From contig NZ_LWUD01000002.1 in NCBI RefSeq assembly GCF_001654615.1, positions 28,024-92,023 on the forward strand: a stretch of 64,000 nucleotides of DNA, given 5' to 3'. Shown piece by piece: positions 17,905-25,661 of the stretch. The notes beneath the pieces are model-generated. The model worked only from the letters and a program-made list of their open reading frames with translations, did not search any database and had not been told where the DNA came from. The position numbers and the translations under genes were made by a program. This DNA is from Ligilactobacillus aviarius. Lineage in GTDB: Bacteria; Bacillota; Bacilli; Lactobacillales; Lactobacillaceae. Numbering within the stretch: position 1 is the stretch's first letter; each line of letters starts with the position of its first letter.

Positions 17905-18528
17905 ATGATCGATATTCGGAAACTTTATCAAACAATGGTTGCCCATTGCGGGGAACAGAACTGGCCGGCCGAATCCAAGCCAGAAATCGTTCTCGGGGCG
18001 ATTCTCGTTCAAAATACAAGCTGGGAAAGTGCGCAAAAGTCACTTGATCAGTTAAAGGAAGCCACGGCATTTGATCCGCAGCGCATTTTACATCTCGATG
18101 AACAAGCGTTGCAAACACTGATTCGCCCCAGCGGCTTTTACCGGAATAAATCTAAAGCGATTCGGGCAGTCTTTGCATGGCTGGATGATTTTAATTTTGA
18201 CTATGCGGCAATTCGGCAGCACTTTGGCGCGAATTTACGGCGCGAACTTTTAAAGCTGCGCGGCGTTGGGAACGAAACGGCGGATGTTTTGCTGATCTAT
18301 GTATTCGATGTTCCGGCATTTGTAGCTGATAACTACGCGCAAAAACTGTTTGCGCATTTAGGGGTTCCAAGCAAAAACTATCAAGACCTTGCCCGGCAAA
18401 TCACGCTCCCAGCTGATTTTACATTTCACGAAGCCCAGGTCTTTCATGGCCTGATCGATGAATTCGGGAAGAAATATTTTCGCGGCCAGGATACATTTGA
18501 TGAAAGCTTTTTATCCGCCTTCAATTAA
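17905..18528 (+). CDS. Endonuclease III-like HhH-GPD protein with altered active site
   Basis: DNA glycosylase-fold protein of 207 residues. The helix-hairpin-helix LRGVGNETAD (119-127) and the following VPAFVAD segment match the HhH-GPD superfamily. The catalytic Asp is kept (Asp 142), but the Lys of endonuclease III (GVGRKTA) is Glu 124 here. There is no C-terminal four-Cys iron-sulfur cluster; the protein has a single Cys. This fits a monofunctional base-removing enzyme without AP-lyase activity, resembling 3-methyladenine glycosylases of the MagIII type. ATG 17905 follows GGCGGAGGAAGA; a longer frame runs into the gpmA terminator. Confidence 0.75.
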   Translation: MIDIRKLYQTMVAHCGEQNWPAESKPEIVLGAILVQNTSWESAQKSLDQLKEATAFDPQRILHLDEQALQTLIRPSGFYRNKSKAIRAVFAWLDDFNFDYAAIRQHFGANLRRELLKLRGVGNETADVLLIYVFDVPAFVADNYAQKLFAHLGVPSKNYQDLARQITLPADFTFHEAQVFHGLIDEFGKKYFRGQDTFDESFLSAFN

Positions 18529-18585
18529 GGAATTTGATGATAAGCGTGCTAGAATGAAGGTATCAAAGTGAGAGGAAAATGAAGG

Positions 18586-19113
18586 ATGATTAATTCAGAA
18601 CGAAAATTTGACTGGTTCAGTTTGGTAATCGGAATTTTATGGGTGATTTTAGGCGCAGCCGCCATTAATTCGCCCAGCACCGCCATCAGCGTGATTGCCG
18701 TCTTTGTCGGAATTGGGGCCCTGGCAAAGGGAATTTACACGTTATGGCTTCGGCGGGCGATTCAAATGCTGACGGGCAGCAACAGCAAGATGACGTTGCT
18801 GATCATTTCATCCGTGGTTGATATTATTTTAGGAATCATTTTCCTGTTCCGAATTCATTTTGGATTTGGGATTATTGCTTACCTGTTTGCATTTTGGTTT
18901 ATCTTCGATTCGATCTTGCAACTGGTGATCGACCACTTCTTTAAGGCAATGAACCGGTCGTACTTTGATATTTTGATCGTGTTAAACATCATTACGTTGA
19001 TTTTAGGCGTAGTGTTGCTGTTTAACCCGATGTTATCGATTTATACCTTGATCGGTGTAGTTGCATTCTATTTGTTCTTGATTGGAATTACAAAGATTAT
19101 TCAGGCGTTTTAA
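18586..19113 (+). CDS. DUF308 (HdeD-like) membrane protein
   Basis: Small polytopic membrane protein, 175 residues with six hydrophobic segments arranged as repeated pairs, matching DUF308/HdeD (IGILWVILGAAAINSP and LILGVVLLFNPM are the recurring pattern). HdeD of E. coli is linked to acid resistance; no function is established for the lactobacillus proteins. ATG 18586 follows GAGG at 10 bp; the earlier ATG at 18579 meets a stop at once. Single gene ending in a bidirectional terminator. Confidence 0.8.
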   Translation: MINSERKFDWFSLVIGILWVILGAAAINSPSTAISVIAVFVGIGALAKGIYTLWLRRAIQMLTGSNSKMTLLIISSVVDIILGIIFLFRIHFGFGIIAYLFAFWFIFDSILQLVIDHFFKAMNRSYFDILIVLNIITLILGVVLLFNPMLSIYTLIGVVAFYLFLIGITKIIQAF

Positions 19114-19115
19114 GG

Positions 19116-19150
19116 AAAGAAGCTGTGGCTTTTCAGTCACAGCTTCTTTT
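19116..19150. terminator. Bidirectional terminator between DUF308 and TMEM175 genes
   Basis: AAAGAAGCTGTG pairs with CACAGCTTCTTT around a 10-nt loop; T-runs on both strands. It touches the last codons of the minus-strand gene. Confidence 0.85.
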
Positions 19151-19718
19151 ACTTTAATGCTTTATCAGGAATCACCCAAATCACAACTGCCAACAAACTG
19201 ATGGCAATCGTTGAAATGGGAACCACGTAACCGCAGCAGATCGCTAAAATGTTGATTAACAAGTTAAGGTGGAGTTTAAAATGATAAACCTTAAAGCGCG
19301 GCAGGGTATTTAAATGCGGATTAAAGTGAATCAGCGTCCGCATTAGAAGGTAGTACGATAAGTCAATGCACAGCATAATGGCAGCGTAAAACATTTCCGG
19401 GTCGCGCTGGTTGATATTGCGTGCAAGCCAAGATGAAGCAAATGGCAGGAAAGTGATAAAAAGCAGGAAGATGCTATTGGCCCATGAAACTTGCGGCGTG
19501 ATTTTGAGATGCTTAAGGCCGGAAAATAATCTGCCATGGTTGACCCAGTACATTGAAATCAATAAAAAACTGTAAATGTATGTCAAAAAATGATCATTGG
19601 CCCGCAGGATGTCACTGAAAAAATGACCTGTCGGGGCGTGAATATCAAGAACCATCAGGGTGATTACGATGGCAATCACCGCGTTGGTATAATCTTCAAG
19701 CCGTTCAACTTTATTCAT
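19149..19718 (-). CDS. TMEM175/DUF1211 family membrane protein
   Basis: Membrane protein of about 189 residues with five to six hydrophobic segments. The N-terminal RLEDYTNAVIAIVITLMVLD aligns with the RxxxFSDxxxAI signature of the TMEM175 (DUF1211) potassium-channel family, but FSD is YTN here. In characterised members this motif lines the pore, so ion selectivity may differ or be lost. The second of two adjacent Met codons is chosen because GGAGG lies 8 bp before it. Single gene. Confidence 0.7.
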   Translation of the reverse strand: MNKVERLEDYTNAVIAIVITLMVLDIHAPTGHFFSDILRANDHFLTYIYSFLLISMYWVNHGRLFSGLKHLKITPQVSWANSIFLLFITFLPFASSWLARNINQRDPEMFYAAIMLCIDLSYYLLMRTLIHFNPHLNTLPRFKVYHFKLHLNLLINILAICCGYVVPISTIAISLLAVVIWVIPDKALK

Positions 19719-19721
19719 CAT

Positions 19722-20189
19722 TCCACCTCCGATTTGCTTTTAATTATAGTTCCATTTGATGGTTATCAGGGTAGAAAAGCCCGTCAAGGATCATGACTAA
19801 ATTAAAAAATGATGAGAATTAAAAACTTAAACATTTTTTTGAAAGCAACATTTAATCTAAAAATGTTGATGCAAAATTCTGGATTAAAGAAAATAAATGA
19901 CTAGGTATGATTATATTTCAGTTTGTGATAACAATATATTTGTATTTTTCTTTTTGTAGATTGAATAATGTTTGTATTTAGTCCTATATTATCAAATTAA
20001 TATAAATTTATTACGTAGAATATCAGAACTTCATAGCAATATTAAGACTTAAATCAACATATGAAATTATGTGATGATTTAAAAATAAAAATTTTAAAAT
20101 ATGTATATGAATAAAGGTTGATTTTTTTCAGGTGGGGGGGGGGGTAAAATCGTTCCCTGAGGACTAATTAAGAAAAAGGTGAAGTACAA
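19722..20189. other. AT-rich intergenic region with an 11-G tract
   Basis: About 470 bp without a supported gene, much richer in A+T than its surroundings. The only clear landmarks are the G11 tract (20134-20144), flanked by TTGATT and TAAAAT, and the ribosome binding site of the LPXTG-like gene. The composition shift suggests acquired DNA. Confidence 0.7.
20118..20150 (+). promoter_or_regulatory. Candidate phase-variable promoter containing poly-G tract
   Basis: TTGATT (20118-20123) and TAAAAT (20145-20150) flank a 21-bp spacer that includes 11 consecutive G (20134-20144). A loss of four G would give the optimal 17-bp spacing. The ATG of the surface protein lies 40 bp downstream. The promoter assignment is inference; the homopolymer is directly visible. 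Confidence 0.5.
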
Positions 20190-21194
20190 ATGAAGAAAAT
20201 TACTAAATTAGTTGCTGTTAGTGCAGCAGCCATGACTTTTGGGATTACAGGTGTTTCAGCATTAAATAACACAAACGTTGTAAATGCGGATAATATTAAT
20301 ACTGATAATGCGACATTATCAAGTAAAATTCAAGAAGTTAAAAATTCGACAAATGAAGATGGTAAAGGATATACCGAGTTTTGGTTGGAAACTCAAGATA
20401 TTAATTCAGTTGCAAACGAAGTTGAAAACAATGTAAACACTGAAACTGTAAAAGATCATTTGCAAAACAAAACGGCAGATCAATTATCAGGTGTTTACAA
20501 TGAAAATAACAAAAACGGTGATTGGAATAATTATCGTGATGCATATAAACAGGATTCAATGACAATGACTGGTGAAACAGCTAATGAATTCCAAGGATTG
20601 TATCAAGACGGTACGAAGGTTTTAGAAGAAATAGATAATTATATTGGCGGTAAACAACAAAGCAACCAACCTATTACACAAAACAATAATAATTCAAACA
20701 CAAACAAGCAAAATACAAATAATGCTAACGCCCAAAACGCAAATAACAATGCAAATACACAAAGCAACTCATCAAACAAAAAAGCTGATGTAACTGCCAA
20801 TGCTAATAACAACAACGCTAAAAACGATAACGCTCAGGGTGCTGTTGCAAACAAACAAAACACAAACGCAAATGCTCAACAAAACACAGTTAAGAACAAT
20901 GCTAATGTTGAAGGCACAAAGACTGTCGCTAACGAAAACGAATCAAACTCAGCAAAGAACCAAAACAATGATGCCATTGCTGAAACGCAAAACGAGAACA
21001 CAACAGCTGCTGGTGAAACAATCACAGTTGTTAAAGCTCAAGCTAAGTCAGCAAACAACACAGCAGCTCAAAAGAACAACACTCCAGTCTTCCCACAAAC
21101 TGGTGAACAAACATCAGAAATCTTAGCCGTTGCCGGTGGTTTAATCATCGCTGCAACTGCTGCTGGAATCGTTGTTTACAAGAAACGCAACTAA
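20190..21194 (+). CDS. Cell-wall anchored surface protein with FPQTG sorting signal
   Basis: Secreted protein of 334 residues. A signal peptide (~1-33) is followed by a compact domain (~40-165) with no family I recognise, a long Asn/Gln/Ala/Thr-rich linker (~165-300), and a sorting signal: FPQTG at 301-305, a hydrophobic stretch and the tail YKKRN. The usual Leu of LPXTG is Phe. The linker resembles a flexible wall-spanning stalk. ATG follows AAAAGGTGAAG. Transcription may depend on the G11 promoter spacer; a terminator follows. Composition differs from neighbouring housekeeping genes. Confidence 0.85.
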   Translation: MKKITKLVAVSAAAMTFGITGVSALNNTNVVNADNINTDNATLSSKIQEVKNSTNEDGKGYTEFWLETQDINSVANEVENNVNTETVKDHLQNKTADQLSGVYNENNKNGDWNNYRDAYKQDSMTMTGETANEFQGLYQDGTKVLEEIDNYIGGKQQSNQPITQNNNNSNTNKQNTNNANAQNANNNANTQSNSSNKKADVTANANNNNAKNDNAQGAVANKQNTNANAQQNTVKNNANVEGTKTVANENESNSAKNQNNDAIAETQNENTTAAGETITVVKAQAKSANNTAAQKNNTPVFPQTGEQTSEILAVAGGLIIAATAAGIVVYKKRN

Positions 21195-21222
21195 TATCTA
21201 ACAGTTAGTTATACCCATTTGA

Positions 21223-21267
21223 AGAAGGTCACCTGCCCTTTAGAGGTTTTCTGACCTTCTTTTTTTA
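21223..21267 (+). terminator. Terminator after the surface protein gene
   Basis: AGAAGGTCA (from 21223) pairs with TGACCTTCT (21252-21260), then TTTTTTATT. Confidence 0.8.
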
Positions 21268-21285
21268 TTGAAAAGGAAGAAAAGG

Positions 21286-21795
21286 ATGATCATGATGGAG
21301 CAAAGTCCAAAGAAAAAGATGTCAACCAAGAAGAAAGTGTTAATTATTATTGCCGTAATCGTTGGAATTTTGGTAGTTTGTTGGGGCGGTTATGAAATCT
21401 ATGCAAACAAGGTCCCAGAATATAACCAAAATACAACGGGCATAATCTATGGCAATGATAAGGAAGATACGTTGGATGAACAACAATACAACGGCTTTAA
21501 GAAAATCGTTCAGGAAGCAATCCAACAAAAGTGTTCGGACGTTGATCCAAGTCAATACAAGGATGACGGCATTGCGGTTGCCAAGTCAGGTAACAACTCA
21601 TATGAAATTGCCTGGGGATGTGAAAAACAAGGTCAAAGGTACACAACAATGGTGAAGGTTGACATGCAAAAGGGGACCTTTATCGGCGGACCGAAGTTCA
21701 AGCTTGACTACTTCGTTTCAGACTTTAATAACGATGCAACGGCAAGCAACATTGAACAAGGAATTAGTGATTTAGGAAGTTTATTAGGTGATTAA
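21286..21795 (+). CDS. Membrane-anchored protein of unknown function
   Basis: No family recognised. About 169 residues: a Lys-rich N-terminus (SPKKKMSTKKK), one membrane segment (VLIIIAVIVGILVVCWGG), then an extracellular domain of ~130 residues containing two Cys (KCSDVD, WGCEK) that could form a disulfide. Three in-frame ATGs (21286, 21292, 21295) fit two overlapping AAGG-type ribosome binding sites, so the start is uncertain by three codons. The lipoprotein gene begins 1 bp after its stop and is surely co-transcribed. Confidence 0.7.
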   Translation: MIMMEQSPKKKMSTKKKVLIIIAVIVGILVVCWGGYEIYANKVPEYNQNTTGIIYGNDKEDTLDEQQYNGFKKIVQEAIQQKCSDVDPSQYKDDGIAVAKSGNNSYEIAWGCEKQGQRYTTMVKVDMQKGTFIGGPKFKLDYFVSDFNNDATASNIEQGISDLGSLLGD

Positions 21796-21796
21796 C

Positions 21797-22327
21797 ATGA
21801 AGAAATCAGTAATTTTGGTTAGTGCATTAACGGCGTTGACCCTTGCCGGCTGCGGCAATCAACATCAAGCGCCGAAAAAAGATTATGAACCGAAAAAAAC
21901 GGCGGTCAAACCGCAAGCTCACAATTCAGCTAAGAGTGGTTCGTCTTCAATGGCAACTGCAAGTTCAGCTTCCAGCCAAGCTCAAGCAGAATCATCAATT
22001 GCTTCAGCAGCATCTTCAAGCTCAACGCAACAAGCGTGGACGTTGGATTCAGCCAAGAGCTATTATTTAGCAACCGTAATGGGGAATAACGGGAATCCGC
22101 TTAAGTTAGTCGGTGACTTCCCAACCGCAGCTCAAAACGGCCCAACCGTTTGGCAAAATATGGGAACATCGAGTAACGGTCAAACCATGAATGTGGGAAT
22201 CAGCGGAACGCAAATTTTCACGATCACGAATAATGGCGATGGGACGTCAACGATTCAACTTGGAACCGTTACAATGAAAGTTCGCAATTCCGACCACTGG
22301 ATATTGGAAAATAACCAGCAAAAGTAA
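21797..22327 (+). CDS. Lipoprotein of unknown function
   Basis: Exported lipoprotein of 176 residues. The signal peptide ends in the lipobox LAGC, so Cys is lipidated. A Lys/Ser/Ala-rich linker (~25-80) leads to a C-terminal domain of ~95 residues (from WTLDSAKSYY) that I do not recognise. The same lipobox-plus-linker plan occurs in the lipoprotein at 24880-25533. ATG follows AGGTG, 1 bp after the preceding stop. Part of an envelope-protein cluster. Confidence 0.75.
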   Translation: MKKSVILVSALTALTLAGCGNQHQAPKKDYEPKKTAVKPQAHNSAKSGSSSMATASSASSQAQAESSIASAASSSSTQQAWTLDSAKSYYLATVMGNNGNPLKLVGDFPTAAQNGPTVWQNMGTSSNGQTMNVGISGTQIFTITNNGDGTSTIQLGTVTMKVRNSDHWILENNQQK

Positions 22328-22433
22328 TTTGCAAATGTGAACTAAATATGAATTTTTTTTGATTTAATTTGGAATGAAGAGTACACTCTTAGGTGAATAT
22401 ATTTAGCAAAATTATTTTAGGGGGTTCTTTTTT

Positions 22434-23852
22434 ATGGCAAAGAAGTTTTGTCCCAAGTGTGGAACTGAACGTCAAGGCAACGAAAAGTTTTGTCGGAAAT
22501 GCGGCTATCAGTTTGCTGAAGCAGCATCAACGGTAAAGCAACCCGCTGCCCAACCCAAAGTTCAGCCGCAACGGCGCAGTCGGCCAGCACCGAAACCACG
22601 CAAACCAATGTCAAAGAAACAAAAGGCAGGGTTGATTGGAATCGGGGTCGTGATTGTTGCTTTAATTGCATTCTTTGTATGGGGCAATAATTACTATTCA
22701 GAAACCAATCAGATCGACCGGATCGCCCAAGATTTGTCAAGCACCAAGAAAGATGCAACAGGAATCGTAACCACGTCTGATCCGAACTTGAAGATCACTT
22801 CAAGCACGGTTAAACCGCTTCAAGAATACTTTGAAAACAACAAAGATGACTTGAATTCTTTGGTTTCAGATGTTGAAAGCGGCGCAAGTCTGCATGGAAT
22901 TACCCTTGTTCAAGACGGCCACTACTGGTTATTCTTCCCCAAGTACAAATTAAATGTTCCAGCAGCCTATGCTAAGGTCGAAACGAACCATGCCGGATCA
23001 ACGGTTTACGTCGATGGCAAAAATGTTGGAAAAGCAACCGGAAGCGATGGGGAATACACGAAGAATGTTGGCCCATATTTCCCTGGAACGCACACATTCC
23101 AAGTTAAAGCCAACGTTAACGGCCGGAATCTTCAAACCAACCAGGATGCCGATGACATTTGGGGTCAAAGCAATGACGAACAAATGACGATCACAACGGC
23201 AACTTTTAAGGTTAAGAGCATTGCGGGGGCAACGGTTCTCCTTGATGGCAAGAGTGTCGGAAAACTTGATGGCAACGGCGAATTAGAATTTAAGGATTAC
23301 CCAATCACAAAGGGCCTTGAATTACAAGTTCAAGCCAACGTTAACGGCAAGACGGTCACATCCAAGAAGATGAACGTTTATGACCAGGTTGAAGATGACA
23401 CGAAGACTTTGTCACCGAAATTTGCCGGGGTAATTTCTGAATCAGATGCGCAATCACTGTTATCCGCAGCATTTGATCAAAGTACAGCAACTTCTGATCA
23501 AGGCGCTGACCTGTATCAAAACCAGGAAGGAAACAGCGACTTTAAGCAGGTTAAACAAATGTTTGACGGCTTTAACAAGAACGATAACAACGATTCATAC
23601 ACAACGGATGTTACCGTTAAGAGCATCATGCCAGGCGGCGATGGTAAGAGTGATGTCGTTTACGATGTTAAGTATGTCTTTGATCGCAGCGATGGCAGTC
23701 AACTTGCTCAAGTCATGGAATATTCAGGCTGTGTCCTTGAAAAGAATCCAAACTACGAAAAGAACGACGAAGGTCAACCATATATGATTGATACGATCGG
23801 TAAGGGTAAGATGATTCAAAACAACACCGTTTCAGGTGACGATAATAATTAA
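22434..23852 (+). CDS. Zinc-ribbon membrane protein, TcaA/YvbJ-like
   Basis: 472 residues. An N-terminal zinc ribbon (Cys 6, 9, 20, 23 as CPKC and CRKC) lies in the cytoplasm, a Pro/Arg/Lys-rich linker follows, then one membrane segment (~62-80). The rest is extracellular, with two similar beta-rich repeats (each with VYVDGK or VLLDGK followed by G-x-GE). This plan matches TcaA of staphylococci and YvbJ of Bacillus, which relate to glycopeptide sensitivity or envelope stress. Function here is inferred only. ATG follows AGGGGG. The next gene starts 15 bp later. Confidence 0.75.
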   Translation: MAKKFCPKCGTERQGNEKFCRKCGYQFAEAASTVKQPAAQPKVQPQRRSRPAPKPRKPMSKKQKAGLIGIGVVIVALIAFFVWGNNYYSETNQIDRIAQDLSSTKKDATGIVTTSDPNLKITSSTVKPLQEYFENNKDDLNSLVSDVESGASLHGITLVQDGHYWLFFPKYKLNVPAAYAKVETNHAGSTVYVDGKNVGKATGSDGEYTKNVGPYFPGTHTFQVKANVNGRNLQTNQDADDIWGQSNDEQMTITTATFKVKSIAGATVLLDGKSVGKLDGNGELEFKDYPITKGLELQVQANVNGKTVTSKKMNVYDQVEDDTKTLSPKFAGVISESDAQSLLSAAFDQSTATSDQGADLYQNQEGNSDFKQVKQMFDGFNKNDNNDSYTTDVTVKSIMPGGDGKSDVVYDVKYVFDRSDGSQLAQVMEYSGCVLEKNPNYEKNDEGQPYMIDTIGKGKMIQNNTVSGDDNN

Positions 23853-23867
23853 TGAGGGTGAAAGAAA

Positions 23868-24806
23868 ATGAAGAAATGTCCAAAGTGCGGCGCACAAATG
23901 TCGAGTGATACGAATTTTTGTACAGAATGCGGTGCAGACTTACGCAACGTTCCGGTAAGCAACGAATCAGCTCAAACAACTGAAACGTTTGAACCAAACG
24001 GAACGGTTGAAAATCAAAACCAACAACAAGCAAATCAAAATACGCAACAAACTACTCAAGCACAACCAACACAACAGGCACAACAACCTGCTCAAGCACA
24101 ACCAGTTCGGCGTTCGATCGATACTGAACAAGCAAAGCAAACAGCTGCCAGCTACTGGAAATGGTTGCTTGGTTCATGGGCTCATCCAACCAACACTGAA
24201 GCTCCAACTTCAAAGTGGTTTGGGGTAGTTTCAATTGCGATTGAAATTTTCTTGTTCTGCGCATCATTCTTTACAATGGTTCAAAAGGCAGTCGCATACC
24301 TTAATCAACAAGCAAACAACGTCTCAAATGGCCTTGCAGCCCTTTTAGGCCAGCAACAAAACAATAGTAACTTGATCCACTTCAATTCATTTGGAACATC
24401 ATTTGAAATCTTTATTGTCTTGTTGCTTTTAGACGCTGCTGTTTTAGGCGCCGTTTACGGCATCAACTGCTGGGTATTCAGAGAAAAGGAAAGCTTCTTT
24501 GATTTCATCAACCGGTTTGCGCACTACACAAATGTTATTTTGATTACAAACCTCTTGTTCTTCTTATTCAGCTTGATGTCAGCTTACACAATGATGGCCC
24601 TTGTATTGATCTTATCGATCTTCCTTTATGTTTTAGGAATGACAATGGTAATCGTTACCCGGCAAGGAAGCCAACGCCTTGACCGCCTTTACGGGGCAGT
24701 CTTTGTTGCCATCATTATCTTAATTGCACTTGGCATTCTCTGCGCAATTTGCGGCACAGCCGTTGACATTGCATTTAAGTCATTAACTGGCGGATTAGGG
24801 AATTAG
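23868..24806 (+). CDS. Zinc-ribbon protein with four-helix membrane domain
   Basis: 312 residues. Zinc ribbon at the N-terminus (Cys 4, 7, 18, 21), a Gln/Thr/Ala-rich linker (~35-85), then four hydrophobic segments (~112-135, 175-200, 220-250, 275-300). The membrane part resembles a Lactobacillales domain of unknown function (DUF6574-like), though I cannot confirm this. It shares the zinc ribbon with the protein encoded just upstream, and the two may act together. ATG follows GAGGGTGAAAGAAA. A terminator follows. Confidence 0.7.
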   Translation: MKKCPKCGAQMSSDTNFCTECGADLRNVPVSNESAQTTETFEPNGTVENQNQQQANQNTQQTTQAQPTQQAQQPAQAQPVRRSIDTEQAKQTAASYWKWLLGSWAHPTNTEAPTSKWFGVVSIAIEIFLFCASFFTMVQKAVAYLNQQANNVSNGLAALLGQQQNNSNLIHFNSFGTSFEIFIVLLLLDAAVLGAVYGINCWVFREKESFFDFINRFAHYTNVILITNLLFFLFSLMSAYTMMALVLILSIFLYVLGMTMVIVTRQGSQRLDRLYGAVFVAIIILIALGILCAICGTAVDIAFKSLTGGLGN

Positions 24807-24829
24807 GATATTAATTTGGGATAAATGAA

Positions 24830-24860
24830 GGAACTTCGGCGAAGGCTGGAGTTCTTTTTT
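24830..24860 (+). terminator. Terminator after the zinc-ribbon genes
   Basis: GAACT (24831-24835) pairs with AGTTC (24850-24854), plus flanking weak pairs, followed by six T. Confidence 0.65.
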
Positions 24861-24879
24861 AGAACAGGAGAAATAATTC

Positions 24880-25533
24880 ATGAAAAAAACAATTTTAAGC
24901 TTAGGAATTATCTGCCTTGGGGCATTAACTTTAGCTGGTTGCGGAAATCAGAATAAGGTTCCGCAAAAGACAGCGGCACCCAAGACAGAACAGAAAGTAA
25001 AGAAGGATACCGCAAATGAAAGCAAGACTGAATCAGATACTCAAACAAGCGATTCAGATTCAGTTGAAAGCGGTGTTGCAACCGCCTCGTCAACGACGAC
25101 TCCAAACAAGCAAGCGGAAAATGATCCGCAGGTTACACCGCAACAATTAGGAACGATGGTGGCGTTTTTACAGAATCCTGACTGGTTTAAGGAGTATTTA
25201 AAAGACGGGACGATGTATTACGGAACAAATAATCCTAAATTAGTAGTTGGCGGTGATGAGGTTGCCGGGTATGATTTTGTATCAGCAAACGGGGATCCAA
25301 CAAGTTATATTTACTACAAAAAAGATGGAGATACGGTTACGATCAAAGATGTTGAGCCGCATGGGAGCCAATGTGTAGCGGATGCAGGCTATACAACAAG
25401 AACGGTATCTTATCACAATCTTTTGCAAGACTACTATCAAAGCCAAGGTCAAAAAGATGAAGTTAACAACGATGCTAGTCAGCTAAAGAGTTGGGCATCA
25501 GTAAATCAAGATGTATATCAAAGCCAAAATTAA
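24880..25533 (+). CDS. Lipoprotein of unknown function
   Basis: 217 residues with a signal peptide and lipobox LAGC. A Ser/Thr/Asp-rich linker (~25-85) precedes a ~130-residue domain (from DPQVTPQQLGTMVAFL) not recognised by me. The N-terminus is similar to that of the lipoprotein at 21797 (both continue with GNQ after the lipid Cys), suggesting an old duplication with diverged domains. ATG follows AGGAGAAATAATTC. Own terminator downstream. Confidence 0.75.
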   Translation: MKKTILSLGIICLGALTLAGCGNQNKVPQKTAAPKTEQKVKKDTANESKTESDTQTSDSDSVESGVATASSTTTPNKQAENDPQVTPQQLGTMVAFLQNPDWFKEYLKDGTMYYGTNNPKLVVGGDEVAGYDFVSANGDPTSYIYYKKDGDTVTIKDVEPHGSQCVADAGYTTRTVSYHNLLQDYYQSQGQKDEVNNDASQLKSWASVNQDVYQSQN

Positions 25534-25537
25534 TGGA

Positions 25538-25570
25538 ATTAATCCTCGCTTTTTGCGGGGATTATTTTTT
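25538..25570 (+). terminator. Terminator after the second lipoprotein gene
   Basis: AATCCtCGC pairs with GCGgGGATT (25555-25563), followed by ATTTTTT. Confidence 0.8.
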
Positions 25571-25661
25571 ATTCACATAAAATCCGAACTATATTTTAAA
25601 GTTCATTCTTAATATTTTGTGTTATACTCCTTTATAGTAAATAGAAAGGGAGTAATTCTTA

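Noticed and set aside
20134..20144. G11 tract as a sequencing or assembly artefact
   Set aside because: Not ruled out, but its exact position between promoter-like elements and before a surface protein gene makes a biological role worth testing; kept as a finding with read-level checks.
23446..24228. Forward frames overlapping the zinc-ribbon genes
   Set aside because: They are Gln/Asn/Thr/Met-rich shadows of the repetitive linkers in the true frames.
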